From NCBI RefSeq assembly GCF_022829465.1, contig NZ_JAKSXZ010000097.1, forward strand, positions 124,001 through 188,000: a DNA stretch of 64,000 nt. The letters are read 5' to 3'. Each line of letters opens with the position of its first letter. The first letter of the stretch is position 1. Of this stretch, positions 27,113-36,536 are shown one piece after another. The position numbers and the translations under genes are program-made. Under the pieces are notes generated by a model. That model did no database searches. It was not told where the DNA came from and saw only the letters and a list, made by a program, of their open reading frames with translations. Origin of the DNA: Methylobacterium sp. J-067 (GTDB lineage Bacteria; Pseudomonadota; Alphaproteobacteria; Rhizobiales; Beijerinckiaceae).

Positions 27113-27957
27113 CTGTCCGCGTCCCAGGCGTTGGCCAGGGCGACGAAGCCCTCCACCGGGATCTCCTCCGCCCGCGCCGTTTCCACGATGCCCACCGCGC
27201 CGAGCAGGGGCGACGGATCGGGGATGAGCGCCTTGAGGCTCTGGCGCAGCATCTTGCGCCGCTGGCCGAACGCCGCCCGCGTCACCGCTTCCAGCGCACC
27301 CGCCCGGCAGGGCAGGGGCGCGGCGCGGGGCACCAGCCGCACCACGCTCGACGTCACCTTGGGCGGCGGCACGAAGGCGGAGGGCGCGACGTCGAACAGG
27401 ATCGACGCCTCCGTCCGCCAGCCGCACAGCACCCCGAGCCGCCCGTAATCCGCCCGCTCCTCCGGCGTGGCGACGATGCGCTCGGCCACCTCCCGCTGGA
27501 ACATCAGCACCGCGCTGTCCCACCACGCGGGCCACGCCTCGCCGGTGACCCAGCCGGTGAGCAGCGCCGTGCCGACATTGTAGGGAAGGTTCGCGACGAT
27601 CCGCGCCTTGCCGTCGCCGACGACGGGCCGAGGATCGAAGGCGAGGGCGTCGGCGTCGATCACGTCGAGCCGTCCGGGATAATGCGCGGCGATCTCGGCC
27701 AGCGCTGGCAGGGCTCGCGGATCGCGCTCGATCGCCACGACCCGCTCCGCCCCCTCGGCCAAGAGGGCGCGGGTGAGCCCGCCGGGACCGGGGCCGACCT
27801 CCACCACCGTCACCCCGTCGAGGGGCCCGGCGGCGCGGGCGATGCGCCCGGTGAGGTTGAGGTCGTAGAGGAAGTTCTGGCCGAGCGCCTTCTTCGGTTC
27901 GAGGCCGTGGCGCGCCACCACCTCCCGCAGAGGCGGCAGCCCGTCGGATGCGCTCAC
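27094..27957 (-). CDS. rsmA: 16S rRNA dimethyladenosine transferase RsmA (KsgA)
   Basis: The product is 287 residues. It dimethylates A1518 and A1519 of 16S rRNA using S-adenosylmethionine. Motifs: [11 protein letters not shown] at the N-terminus, the SAM-binding [16 protein letters not shown] and the catalytic [11 protein letters not shown]. Its start overlaps the pdxA stop by four bases (ATGA), so it is the last gene of the lptF-lptG-lptD-pdxA-rsmA run. The pairing with pdxA is common in proteobacteria. Confidence 0.97.
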   Translation of the reverse strand: MSASDGLPPLREVVARHGLEPKKALGQNFLYDLNLTGRIARAAGPLDGVTVVEVGPGPGGLTRALLAEGAERVVAIERDPRALPALAEIAAHYPGRLDVIDADALAFDPRPVVGDGKARIVANLPYNVGTALLTGWVTGEAWPAWWDSAVLMFQREVAERIVATPEERADYGRLGVLCGWRTEASILFDVAPSAFVPPPKVTSSVVRLVPRAAPLPCRAGALEAVTRAAFGQRRKMLRQSLKALIPDPSPLLGAVGIVETARAEEIPVEGFVALANAWDADRKKTGA

Positions 27958-29057
27958 AATTCGTCCTCGGGATCGAAATGGTTGGTGCCCGGCGGACGCT
28001 GCCGCCCGGCATAGACGCTCATGGGATTGGCCGAGTCCCGCTCGAACCGGGGGACGGTGCCGGCCAGCCGCTTGGCGAGCCGAATCGCGGCGATCAGGCT
28101 GTCCGGCCGGGCGATGCCCTGCCCGGCGATATCGAAGGCGGTGCCGTGGTCGGGCGAGGTCCGCACGAAGGGCAGGCCGAGGGTCACGTTCACCCCGTCA
28201 TCGAAGGCAATGGTCTTGATGGGGATGAGAGCCTGATCGTGGGTCGGGGCGAGGGCGACGTCGTAGGTCGCCCGCGCGCGGGCATGGAACAGCGTGTCGG
28301 CCGGCAGCGGCCCCCGGATGTCGATGCCCTCGGCGCGCAACCGCGCGACGGCGGGCGCCAACACGTCCCGGTCCTCGTGGCCCATCGTGCCGGCCTCCCC
28401 GGCATGGGGGTTCAGCCCGGCGAGGACGAGGCGCGGCTCGGGCAGACCGAACCGCTCACGCAGGTCGCGGGCGACGATGCGCGCAGTCTCGTCCACGAGG
28501 TCCTGGGTGAGCAGATCGGGCACGTCGCGCAAGGGGACGTGGATCGTCACCGGCACGACGGCCAGCGTCTCGCTCCAGATCATCATCACCGGCCGGGGCG
28601 GGGCGACGCCCGGCGGCACCGCGAGCGCCGCCAGGAACTCCGTGTGGCCGGGATGGGCGAAGCCCGCGCGGGTGAGGACGTGCTTGGCGATGGGGTTCGT
28701 CACCACCGCCGAGGCGCGACCGGCCTTCACCAACCCCACGGCGGCGCTGATCGATTCGATCACCGCGCCCGCATAGCCGGAATCGGGCAGGCCGGGGGTC
28801 GCCTCCACCGTGGCGCCGCTCGGCAGCGGGACGACGGGCAGGGCGCGGGGGAACACCTCGGTCGCGGTCTCGGGATCGACTTCCGCCACGGGAACGAGGC
28901 TGCCGAGGCGCGAGGCGAGGCGTTCGAGGAAGGCAGGATCGCCGAGCACGAAGAACGGCGGCAGCGGGTTCGGGCCGCCGCGTTCGAGCCACGCGGCGAG
29001 CGCCAGTTCCGGACCGATCCCGGCGGGATCGCCGAGGGTGAGGGCGAGGGAAGCCAT
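27954..29057 (-). CDS. pdxA: 4-hydroxythreonine-4-phosphate dehydrogenase PdxA
   Basis: The product is 367 residues. It carries out a late step of pyridoxal phosphate synthesis. Family features include [16 protein letters not shown] at the N-terminus, [11 protein letters not shown], the metal-binding histidine in HPGHTEF, and [15 protein letters not shown]. The last 30 residues ([16 protein letters not shown] and acidic tail) extend a little beyond the usual length. It starts 35 bases after lptD and overlaps rsmA by four bases. Confidence 0.97.
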   Translation of the reverse strand: MASLALTLGDPAGIGPELALAAWLERGGPNPLPPFFVLGDPAFLERLASRLGSLVPVAEVDPETATEVFPRALPVVPLPSGATVEATPGLPDSGYAGAVIESISAAVGLVKAGRASAVVTNPIAKHVLTRAGFAHPGHTEFLAALAVPPGVAPPRPVMMIWSETLAVVPVTIHVPLRDVPDLLTQDLVDETARIVARDLRERFGLPEPRLVLAGLNPHAGEAGTMGHEDRDVLAPAVARLRAEGIDIRGPLPADTLFHARARATYDVALAPTHDQALIPIKTIAFDDGVNVTLGLPFVRTSPDHGTAFDIAGQGIARPDSLIAAIRLAKRLAGTVPRFERDSANPMSVYAGRQRPPGTNHFDPEDEL

Positions 29058-29092
29058 GGCGCTCTATACCGCGCCCCGCGCCGCCCGCGCCA

Positions 29093-31702
29093 TCACCGCG
29101 CCGAGGCGATACCGTCCGCCGTGGTCGCGATGCCGACGTTCTGGCGCAGGTCTGCCTCGCCCAGCGTCTTCAACTCGACCCGGAGCAGCACCGTCTGGTT
29201 GCGCTCGCGGACACCGGTCGCCGTGGCGATGGGCGAGTTGATGTAGTTGAGCGTGACGGTGGTGCACTCGTCCTGATAGCCGCCGCCGAAGCTCGCCCCG
29301 GCGAAGTAGAACCGGCCGGGATTCTCGTAGAGCGGCGCCGCGCCGATCGGGTTGGCGAGGTAGCCCGCCAGGGCGTCGGTGTAGGTGTTGCGCACGTCGA
29401 GGTAGTGGGTCAGGTCGAGGAGCATCGAGCCCGAGACGAACCAGTTCGGCGTGATGTTGTAGGTGGCCGAGGCCGTCACGCCCTCGCGGTAGTGGCTGTA
29501 GCCCAGCAGCGGCTGCGCCTCGTAATACGAGTAGAACAGCGAGGTCGTGAGCGGCACGAACGGGGCGAAGCGGGCCGTGACGCCCGTCTCGAACCGCGCG
29601 ACGTGGAAGTCCGACTGGTTGAACCGCGCCCGCGTGATGAACGTGATGTTCTGGTTCGGCGAGACCTGGAAGCGGCCGACATAATCCGAGAGCGTCTTGT
29701 CGAGGCCGGATTCGAGGCCGGTGTTGGCGAGGTCGCCCCGGCGGAACGAGTTCACGCCGGCGAGCTGGATCGACTCGCCGAACATCACGTTCGCGTACCA
29801 GCCCGAGGGCGTGACGACGGAGTACTGGCCGCCGAGATTGGTGCGGATGCCGCCCTCGACGCGGTCGTAGCCGGAGAACTTGTCCCACTCAAACAGCGAC
29901 GTGTCGTCGAAGACGAGGCTCTGCGCGTCCTCGTTCGGCAGGCGGCCGATCTTGGTTTCGGACGGGCGCAGCAGAAGCTGGCCGATGGGCTCCAGGGTGT
30001 GGACGCCGAACCCGCCGAAATTCGCGACGAACGGATAGCGGTAATCGAGGCCGACCGTCGGCATCACCCGGCCGGACAGGCCGTCATCGATGCGCGCCAC
30101 CGAGGGGGCGAGGTCGTTCTGGTAGCCCGACAGGTTTGGATTCACGAAGAACGCATCCGCCCGCAGCGAGGCGAAGGGCGTGAACTTCTGCCCGTAATCG
30201 TCGATGAAGCTGCGCCGCCACGTCAGCTGCGCCGAGGCGCGGGTGTCCTGCCCGGCCAGCCCCTGGATCAGGCAGGCGCCGCGCACGAACACCGCGCAGG
30301 TCTGGTAAAGCGGGAAGCTGATGCCGTTGATGCTCGGCGAGAACTGATAGGTCGTGGTGCGCGGCAGGCCCTGGTACTGGGTCACGTCGCGGTCGAGGCT
30401 GGTGATGTTCGCCTGGAAGCGCAACTCGCCGCCGATCTCGGACGGGCCGTTGATGCGCTTATCGTAGTCGATGACCGGCGCGACGATGGGCTGCTGCTTC
30501 TGCCAGTCGAAGCTCGACAGGCCTTTGAAGTAGTAGCCGCGCGCGTCGAAATACGAGCGGTCGCCCTGGCCGGTCAGGTAGGCCGTGGACACCGCCTCGC
30601 GGAAGAAGTCCGTGGTGATGGACTGGTTGCGGATGCGGTAGTTGTCGAGGAACCACTTGTCGGTGACGCCGACGACATCCCAACCCGTGCGCCAGCGCTC
30701 GTTGATGTAGAACCGGCCCTGGCTCTCGATGGAGCCCCGGAAGTCGCGCTCGCCCGCGCCGAGGGGGCTCGGCAGGAAGGCCGAGGGCGTCGTCTGCGAG
30801 ATGCCCGACAGGCGCAGGGAGTAGAAGCCGTTGTCGAGGCGGTGGCGGAACTCGGCCTGCCCGAGCACGCCCTGGCGGCTCAGAAGGGTCGGCGTCAGCG
30901 TCAGGTCGTAGTTCGGCGCGAAATTGATGAAGTACGGCAGGGACACGCCCTTGCCGAGCGCCGTGGTCGAGATGAAGCGCGGCGTCAGGAAGCCGGTCTT
31001 GCGCCGCTCGCTCGGGTCCGGGGCCTCGAAATAGGGCAGGTAGACCACCGGGATGCCCGCGATCTCGAGGGTCGATTCCTCGAAATAGATCGTGTGCGTC
31101 TCGTTGTTGTGGATGATCTTCTGCGCCTTGATCTGCCACAGCGGCGGCTTCTCGGGCGCGTTCTTGCACGGCTCGCAGGCGGTGTAGCTGCCGTTGTCGA
31201 AAGAAGTCTGCTCGCCGTCCACCCGCTCGCCGCGCGGCGCCGAGAAGCGCACCCGCACGGTCTCGTTCTTCCGCTCGACGGATTGCTGCACCCGGAGCGA
31301 GTCCACGAAGCCGGTCTTGAAATCGTCGGTGAGCTCCATGCGCTCGCCGGTCACGACGCCGCCATCGGACTCGGTGAGGCGGACGTTGCCCTCGGCGAAG
31401 ACGCGGCCGGTGCCCCGGTCGTAGCGCACGCGGTCGGCCTGCAGGGTCCGCGGGCCGTAATGCAACTCCGCGTTGCCGCGGGCGGTCACGGTGTTGTGGT
31501 CGTTGTCGTAGACGAGCTCGTTCGCCTCGACGAGGAGCTTCTCGCCCGGCTTGCCTTTGGGCGCGGGAATGCTTTGGGCGTGCCCGCTCGATACGGGCAG
31601 CACCGCGACCGTCAGAGCCACCGCGAGACCGGCGCTCCGCAGGATGTCGGCGACCTTACGCAACGCCAGTCCCAACTCCTGTGACGACTTCCGCCACGAC
31701 AC
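29093..31702 (-). CDS. lptD: LPS-assembly protein LptD
   Basis: The product is 869 residues. It is the outer-membrane beta-barrel that inserts lipopolysaccharide into the outer leaflet, with LptE. Features: signal peptide (about residues 24-43, cleavage near GHAQS), the OstA/LptA-like periplasmic domain (about 55-160), a CxxC pair in ACEPCKN, and a long barrel domain with aromatic-rich alternating strands. It follows lptG on the same strand after 35 bases; no surA-type chaperone gene lies between it and pdxA. Confidence 0.96.
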   Translation of the reverse strand: MSWRKSSQELGLALRKVADILRSAGLAVALTVAVLPVSSGHAQSIPAPKGKPGEKLLVEANELVYDNDHNTVTARGNAELHYGPRTLQADRVRYDRGTGRVFAEGNVRLTESDGGVVTGERMELTDDFKTGFVDSLRVQQSVERKNETVRVRFSAPRGERVDGEQTSFDNGSYTACEPCKNAPEKPPLWQIKAQKIIHNNETHTIYFEESTLEIAGIPVVYLPYFEAPDPSERRKTGFLTPRFISTTALGKGVSLPYFINFAPNYDLTLTPTLLSRQGVLGQAEFRHRLDNGFYSLRLSGISQTTPSAFLPSPLGAGERDFRGSIESQGRFYINERWRTGWDVVGVTDKWFLDNYRIRNQSITTDFFREAVSTAYLTGQGDRSYFDARGYYFKGLSSFDWQKQQPIVAPVIDYDKRINGPSEIGGELRFQANITSLDRDVTQYQGLPRTTTYQFSPSINGISFPLYQTCAVFVRGACLIQGLAGQDTRASAQLTWRRSFIDDYGQKFTPFASLRADAFFVNPNLSGYQNDLAPSVARIDDGLSGRVMPTVGLDYRYPFVANFGGFGVHTLEPIGQLLLRPSETKIGRLPNEDAQSLVFDDTSLFEWDKFSGYDRVEGGIRTNLGGQYSVVTPSGWYANVMFGESIQLAGVNSFRRGDLANTGLESGLDKTLSDYVGRFQVSPNQNITFITRARFNQSDFHVARFETGVTARFAPFVPLTTSLFYSYYEAQPLLGYSHYREGVTASATYNITPNWFVSGSMLLDLTHYLDVRNTYTDALAGYLANPIGAAPLYENPGRFYFAGASFGGGYQDECTTVTLNYINSPIATATGVRERNQTVLLRVELKTLGEADLRQNVGIATTADGIASAR

Positions 31703-31737
31703 TCACACTCGTCTCCCGACCCAAGGGGCCGCAGGCT

Positions 31738-32826
31738 TCAGCCGTCCTCTTGGTACAGAAGCGCGAGCGTACCGAGAAGACTTCCTACCACCGCCGGGAA
31801 CCAGGCAGCCACAGGTGTTGCAACCAAACCCGAGGCGCCGAGCCCTTCCATGATCTGGCGCACCACGTACAGGGTGAACCCCGCCGCGACGCCCCCGAGG
31901 ACGAGTTTTCCAACGCCACCAAAGCGGAAGAACCGTAACGAAACGGTTGCGGCGACGAGAACCATCGCCACGAACAGAATCGGCCTCGCCCACAGGACAT
32001 CGTACTGCAGCCGGTACCGGGTCGCATCCAGCCCCGCCCGCTCGGTCTGTGCGATGGTGGCGGGCAGTTGCCAGAAGGGCACAGATTCCGGGCTGGTGAA
32101 GCGCTGCCGCACCCGCTCCGGCTGGAGGTTCGAGGCGATGAGGTAGGTGCCGAAGCTTTCCGGCGGCGCGTCCGGCCGCATGATGCGGGCGTCGGTCAGC
32201 TCCCAGAATCCGTCGTGCAGAATCGCACGCGCCGCGACGATCTGCGAGGTGAACTCGCCGTGATCGTCGAAGTTGAACACCCCGACCCCCGCCAGCGTGG
32301 TGGTGCCCTCGATCGCCGTCTCGGCGCGGATGATGGCCTCGCCGTCGATGCTCTTCTGGCGCAGCCACAGGTCCTTGCCCGAGGACGCCTTGGTGGATTT
32401 GGCGAAGATCTTGGCCTCGATCTCGGTGGAGCGCTGCTTCAGCATGGCCGAGACGGGGTTGTAGACCCCCACCGCCACCGCCCCGAGGGCGAGGGCGACG
32501 AACAGGCCCGGTTGCAGGAACTGCCACGCGGAGATGCCGGCGGCGCGGGCCACCACCAGTTCCAGCTTGCGCGACAGTTGCAGCATCGCCGCCATGGAGC
32601 CGAACAGCACGGCGAAGGGCAGCACGCCCTCCGCTACGGTGGGCGTGCGGTACAGCGACAGTTGCGCCATCAGCCCCGGCGAGGCCCCCTGCGCCTCGCC
32701 CGCCCGGCGCAGAAGCTCCACGAAGTCGAGGGTGTAGACCAGGGCGAAGACGGTGATGAACACGCCGAGCACCGTGCGGGCGAAGCGCGCAGCGAAGTAG
32801 CGTCCGAGGGTGGGGCCGATCAGCAT
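31738..32826 (-). CDS. lptG: LPS export permease LptG
   Basis: The product is 362 residues of the YjgP/YjgQ family. It has six membrane helices (three N-terminal, three C-terminal) around a periplasmic beta-jellyroll domain. It begins MLIGPTLGRYFAARFARTVLGVF, as in LptG. With LptF it forms the membrane part of the LptB2FG ABC transporter. It is 9 bases downstream of lptF. Confidence 0.95.
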   Translation of the reverse strand: MLIGPTLGRYFAARFARTVLGVFITVFALVYTLDFVELLRRAGEAQGASPGLMAQLSLYRTPTVAEGVLPFAVLFGSMAAMLQLSRKLELVVARAAGISAWQFLQPGLFVALALGAVAVGVYNPVSAMLKQRSTEIEAKIFAKSTKASSGKDLWLRQKSIDGEAIIRAETAIEGTTTLAGVGVFNFDDHGEFTSQIVAARAILHDGFWELTDARIMRPDAPPESFGTYLIASNLQPERVRQRFTSPESVPFWQLPATIAQTERAGLDATRYRLQYDVLWARPILFVAMVLVAATVSLRFFRFGGVGKLVLGGVAAGFTLYVVRQIMEGLGASGLVATPVAAWFPAVVGSLLGTLALLYQEDG

Positions 32827-32835
32827 CGCGGGACG

Positions 32836-33996
32836 CTACTGCGCGGGGGCGAGGCGGGGAGGGCGCAGCCGCCCCCGCACGAACCGGGCCAGGCCGGCGT
32901 TGAAGGCCCGCACCCGTGGCCCCTGGAAGATCACGAGGCTCGACAGGAGGATCGCGAGGAGCGGCACGCCATAGATTGCCACCACTGCGCCGGTGCTGCG
33001 CGCGGCCGCGCTGACGGCGGCGAACCCGCCGATGCGCAGGGCCACCACCGCGACGATGGCCCCGGCGATGGCGAGCCCCCGGCCCTGGCGGGTGGTGCGC
33101 GGGTCGCCGAGGGCGGCGAAGGCGATGAAGACCAGGGCCAGCGGATAGAGCGCCGCCGAGAGCCGGTCGTGCAGCTCGGCCCGAAAGCGGCCCTTCTGCA
33201 ATTGGTAATAGGCCTCGCTTCGGTCGGGGAACACGAGCTGCGCCGTCGAGCGCTCGCGCGGCTTGTAGATCGTGTCCGAGTCCGGCGGCGCGAAGGCGGC
33301 GAGGTCGATCGTGTAGCGGTCGAACTTCAGGATCGAGGAATCGCGGCTGTTCTTCTGCTGCTGCAGCACGGTGCCGTGTTCGAGGATCAGGTAGCTCTGC
33401 CCGTCGATGTCGACGGCGTTGCCCTTGTCCGCGAGGTAGACCTTGGTCTTGCCCGCCTCGCGCTTGTCCTGGATGAACAGCCCTTCGAGCACGCCCCCCG
33501 GCCCGCGCTGGCGGAAGTGGAAGGTGATGCCGTTGTCGAGCTGGGTGAACTGGCCCTCCTTCACCACGTTGGCGATGAAGTCGCCGCGCACCCGGGTGAT
33601 GACGTCGCGCAGTTCCTGGAAGCTCGCGGGCATTACCACGATCACCACCACGCCGACGAGGAAGCTGACGCTGAGCGCGAGCGTCACAAAGGGCCGCAGC
33701 AGGGCCCGCGGCGGCATCCCGGCGGCCGACATCACGATCAGCTCGGAATCGCCGTTCAGCTTGTTCAGGGCGTAGATCGTCCCGATGAACAGGGCGACGG
33801 GCGCGATCACCACGACCAGCGTCGGCAGCGACAACGCGGTCACGAACAGGAAGACGAGCAGCGTCTGCCCCTTGGCCGTCACGAGGTCGAGCTCGCGCAA
33901 GGCCTGGGTGACCCAGATCGTCCCGGTCAGGCCCAGCAGGCAGGCCAGCGTGCCGCCTGCCGCGATCCGGAAGATGTAGCGTTCGACCTGCCTCAT
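32836..33996 (-). CDS. lptF: LPS export permease LptF
   Basis: The product is 386 residues. It begins MRQVERYIFRIAAGGTLACLLGLTGTIWVTQALRELD, the LptF pattern, with six predicted membrane helices and a central periplasmic domain. It is first in the lptF-lptG-lptD-pdxA-rsmA run and is divergent from pepA, an arrangement widespread in proteobacteria. The shared 160-base intergenic region must hold both promoters; none could be picked out with confidence. Confidence 0.95.
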   Translation of the reverse strand: MRQVERYIFRIAAGGTLACLLGLTGTIWVTQALRELDLVTAKGQTLLVFLFVTALSLPTLVVVIAPVALFIGTIYALNKLNGDSELIVMSAAGMPPRALLRPFVTLALSVSFLVGVVVIVVMPASFQELRDVITRVRGDFIANVVKEGQFTQLDNGITFHFRQRGPGGVLEGLFIQDKREAGKTKVYLADKGNAVDIDGQSYLILEHGTVLQQQKNSRDSSILKFDRYTIDLAAFAPPDSDTIYKPRERSTAQLVFPDRSEAYYQLQKGRFRAELHDRLSAALYPLALVFIAFAALGDPRTTRQGRGLAIAGAIVAVVALRIGGFAAVSAAARSTGAVVAIYGVPLLAILLSSLVIFQGPRVRAFNAGLARFVRGRLRPPRLAPAQ

Positions 33997-34156
33997 CGTC
34001 TGAGAGGCCTACTCCCTGGTTCGCTCCCCTGCCAGCGGCATGACGGGATAAGTGGGGCGATTCCAGGGCTCTCGCGCCGCGTTGCGTTCTGCGTCTCAAC
34101 GGCTACACAGGTGAGATTGCGCATCGCGGCCGGCGTTTCACGGCCGAGGCGGCGGG

Positions 34157-35665
34157 ATGGCTCCAAGCATGACGGACAAGATCGACATCGCCTTCGGGTC
34201 CCTCGGCCAGGGTGGCCAGGGCGACCTCGTGGTGTTCGTAGGCGACGACCTCGCTCTGGGAGGCCCGGCGCGGGACGCCCTCGGCGGGTCCGGCGCGGAT
34301 CTCGTGGCCAAGGCGGCGGCTTCCGAGAAGTTCAAGGGCCGCTCCCTCTCGGCGCTCATGCTGCCGGCCCCGGCGGGCGTCTCCGCCGACCGGCTCGTGG
34401 TGGTCGGCATCGGCAGCGAGGCGGATCGCGGCAAGCTCGATTGGCCGGCGCTCGGCGGGTTCACCGCCGCGAAGGTGTCCGGCCGCACGGCGCGGATCGT
34501 CTTCGACCTGCCGGGCGTCGCGACGGGGCCAGAACAGGCCGCCGCCTTCGCCCTCGGGGCGCGGCTGCGCAACTACACCTTCGACCGCTACAAGACGAAG
34601 AAGAAGCCCGACGCCGAGGACAAGGCCGGCACGAGCCTGACCATCCTCGTCGCCGACCAAGCTGCCGCCACCCGCGAGGCCGAGACGGCGCGCGGCCTCG
34701 CCGACAGCGTCATCCTCGCCCGCGACCTCGTGAACGAGCCGCCGAACGTCCTCTTCCCCGAGGAATTCGCCAAGCGCGCCAGCGAATTGAGCAAGCTCGG
34801 CGTCGAGATCGAAGTCCTCGACCTCACCCGCCTGCGCGAGATCGGCATGGGCGCCCTCCTCGCCGTGGCCCAGGGCTCGGTGCGCGAGCCGCGCGTGGTC
34901 ATCATGCGCTGGAACGGCGGCACCTCCGGCGAGGCGCCCGTCGCCTTCATCGGCAAGGGCGTCGTGTTCGATTCGGGCGGCGTCTCGATCAAGCCGGGCG
35001 CCGGCATGGAGGACATGAAGGGCGACATGGGCGGCGCCGCCGCCGTGGTCGGCGCGATGCACGCGCTCGCCTCCCGCAAGGCCCGGTGCAACGTCATCGG
35101 CGCCATCGGCCTCGTGGAGAACATGCCTGACGGCGGCGCCTACCGCCCGTCCGACATCCTCACCTCCCTGTCCGGCCAGACCATCGAGGTCATCAACACC
35201 GACGCCGAGGGGCGCCTCGTGCTTGCCGACGTGATCACGCACATCGTCCGCACCGCCAAGCCGAAGGCGATGATCGATCTCGCGACGCTGACGGGCGCCA
35301 TCATCGTGGCGCTGGGCCAGGACATCGCCGGGATGTTCTCGAACGACGACACGCTCGCCCAGAACATCCACGCGGCGGGCGAGGCGACCGGCGAGGCCGT
35401 GTGGCGGATGCCGCTCATCCCCGCCTACGACAAGGCCATCGACTCGAAGTTCGCGGACATGAAGAACACCGGCGGGCGCCACGGCGGCGCGGCGACGGCG
35501 GCTTCCTTCATCAAGCGCTACGTCGAGGACACGCCCTGGGCGCATCTCGATATCGCGGGCGTGGCCATGTCCTCGACCTCGAACGAGATCAACAAGAGCT
35601 GGGGTGCGGGCTGGGGCGTGCGCCTGCTCGACCGGCTGATCCGCGACCATTACGAGGCGCGCTGA
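34157..35665 (+). CDS. pepA: Leucyl aminopeptidase PepA (M17)
   Basis: The product is 502 residues. The M17 signature [12 protein letters not shown] is present, with the other metal ligands and catalytic residues in [17 protein letters not shown] and [11 protein letters not shown]. The enzyme removes N-terminal residues from peptides in the cytosol as a hexamer, and PepA also binds DNA in some bacteria (including control of carAB in E. coli). An ATG four codons later (34169) is an equally possible start. Confidence 0.96.
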   Translation: MAPSMTDKIDIAFGSLGQGGQGDLVVFVGDDLALGGPARDALGGSGADLVAKAAASEKFKGRSLSALMLPAPAGVSADRLVVVGIGSEADRGKLDWPALGGFTAAKVSGRTARIVFDLPGVATGPEQAAAFALGARLRNYTFDRYKTKKKPDAEDKAGTSLTILVADQAAATREAETARGLADSVILARDLVNEPPNVLFPEEFAKRASELSKLGVEIEVLDLTRLREIGMGALLAVAQGSVREPRVVIMRWNGGTSGEAPVAFIGKGVVFDSGGVSIKPGAGMEDMKGDMGGAAAVVGAMHALASRKARCNVIGAIGLVENMPDGGAYRPSDILTSLSGQTIEVINTDAEGRLVLADVITHIVRTAKPKAMIDLATLTGAIIVALGQDIAGMFSNDDTLAQNIHAAGEATGEAVWRMPLIPAYDKAIDSKFADMKNTGGRHGGAATAASFIKRYVEDTPWAHLDIAGVAMSSTSNEINKSWGAGWGVRLLDRLIRDHYEAR

Positions 35666-35684
35666 CCGGCTGGGAGGGGCTTCC

Positions 35685-36443
35685 GTGGCGGGCGATGCCT
35701 TCCTCGACGTGGTCGGATCGGGTTTCGCGCCCGTCCGGTCGCCCGCCCCACGCCACGCGGCCCCGCGCCGGATCTGGGCGGGGCAGAGCCTCGTGGCCGC
35801 CGTGCCAGTCGCGGCGGCGCTCCTCGCTCTGGCCCTCGTTGCCGCAAGCGGCCTGAGCCGCCGCTCCGGCCTGCCGGAGGCGCTGGAACCCTACGCCTAC
35901 GGCTACTTCCTCGACCGCTATCCGCTCTTCGCCTTCGCCCTGGTCTACGGCGCGGCGCGGATCGTCGCCGCCGCCGCTGGGCCGGGAATGGCCGGGCCGG
36001 TGCGGCGGGTCGTCTTCGCCCTGCTGGGGCTCGTGGCGCTGGGCGCGGCGGGGCTCTACCCGACCTTCGGCGGCTTGACCCTGCGGGGCGGCTACGCCAC
36101 CGGCAGCATGGCCTTCCTCACCGGGCAGCCCCTCTGGCTCGCCTATGCCCTCGGTGCCGCGGTGGCGGCCTCGATGGTCGGCGGGATCGTCGGCGTCGCC
36201 GTCATCGCCGCGAGCCGTCCCCTCCGCCCGAGCTGGCGCCGGATCGGCTGGGGCGCCCTGTCGTTCGTGAGCCTGGGGTTCGGTGCCGGGGTCGTCGGCC
36301 TCGCGAAGACGTTCGGCTTCGGCCCCTGGCCGGCAAGGGCCATGACGGCGAGCGAAGCCGGGCTCGCGGCCGGGCTGCTGCTCGTGGCGATGGCACCGCA
36401 CAGCCTGCTCGTCGGGTTACGCCGCCGCCGCGCTGTCGCCTGA
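35685..36443 (+). CDS. Integral membrane protein, unknown function
   Basis: The product is 252 residues with about five to six hydrophobic helices (for example near residues 32-55, 85-98, 108-123, 148-172, 186-208 and 225-245). It starts with GTG at 35685, with GGGAGG upstream, 19 bases after pepA. The protein is Ala/Gly-rich and was not recognised. It may be cotranscribed with pepA. Confidence 0.7.
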   Translation: MAGDAFLDVVGSGFAPVRSPAPRHAAPRRIWAGQSLVAAVPVAAALLALALVAASGLSRRSGLPEALEPYAYGYFLDRYPLFAFALVYGAARIVAAAAGPGMAGPVRRVVFALLGLVALGAAGLYPTFGGLTLRGGYATGSMAFLTGQPLWLAYALGAAVAASMVGGIVGVAVIAASRPLRPSWRRIGWGALSFVSLGFGAGVVGLAKTFGFGPWPARAMTASEAGLAAGLLLVAMAPHSLLVGLRRRRAVA

Positions 36444-36536
36444 GGCCAGCTTGCGCGCGTCTTCCGCTTCGCCCACAGTTCCGGGTGAGGGGGCGGGATT
36501 GACGGCCGCAAGAGCCGCACCTGCGGGAGAAACGCC

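Noticed and set aside
32068..35130. A 1020-residue open frame on the plus strand opposite lptG and lptF and overlapping pepA
   Set aside because: High GC content keeps antisense frames open. The three genes on the real strands have clear family signatures and the long frame has low-complexity His/Arg/Gly composition.
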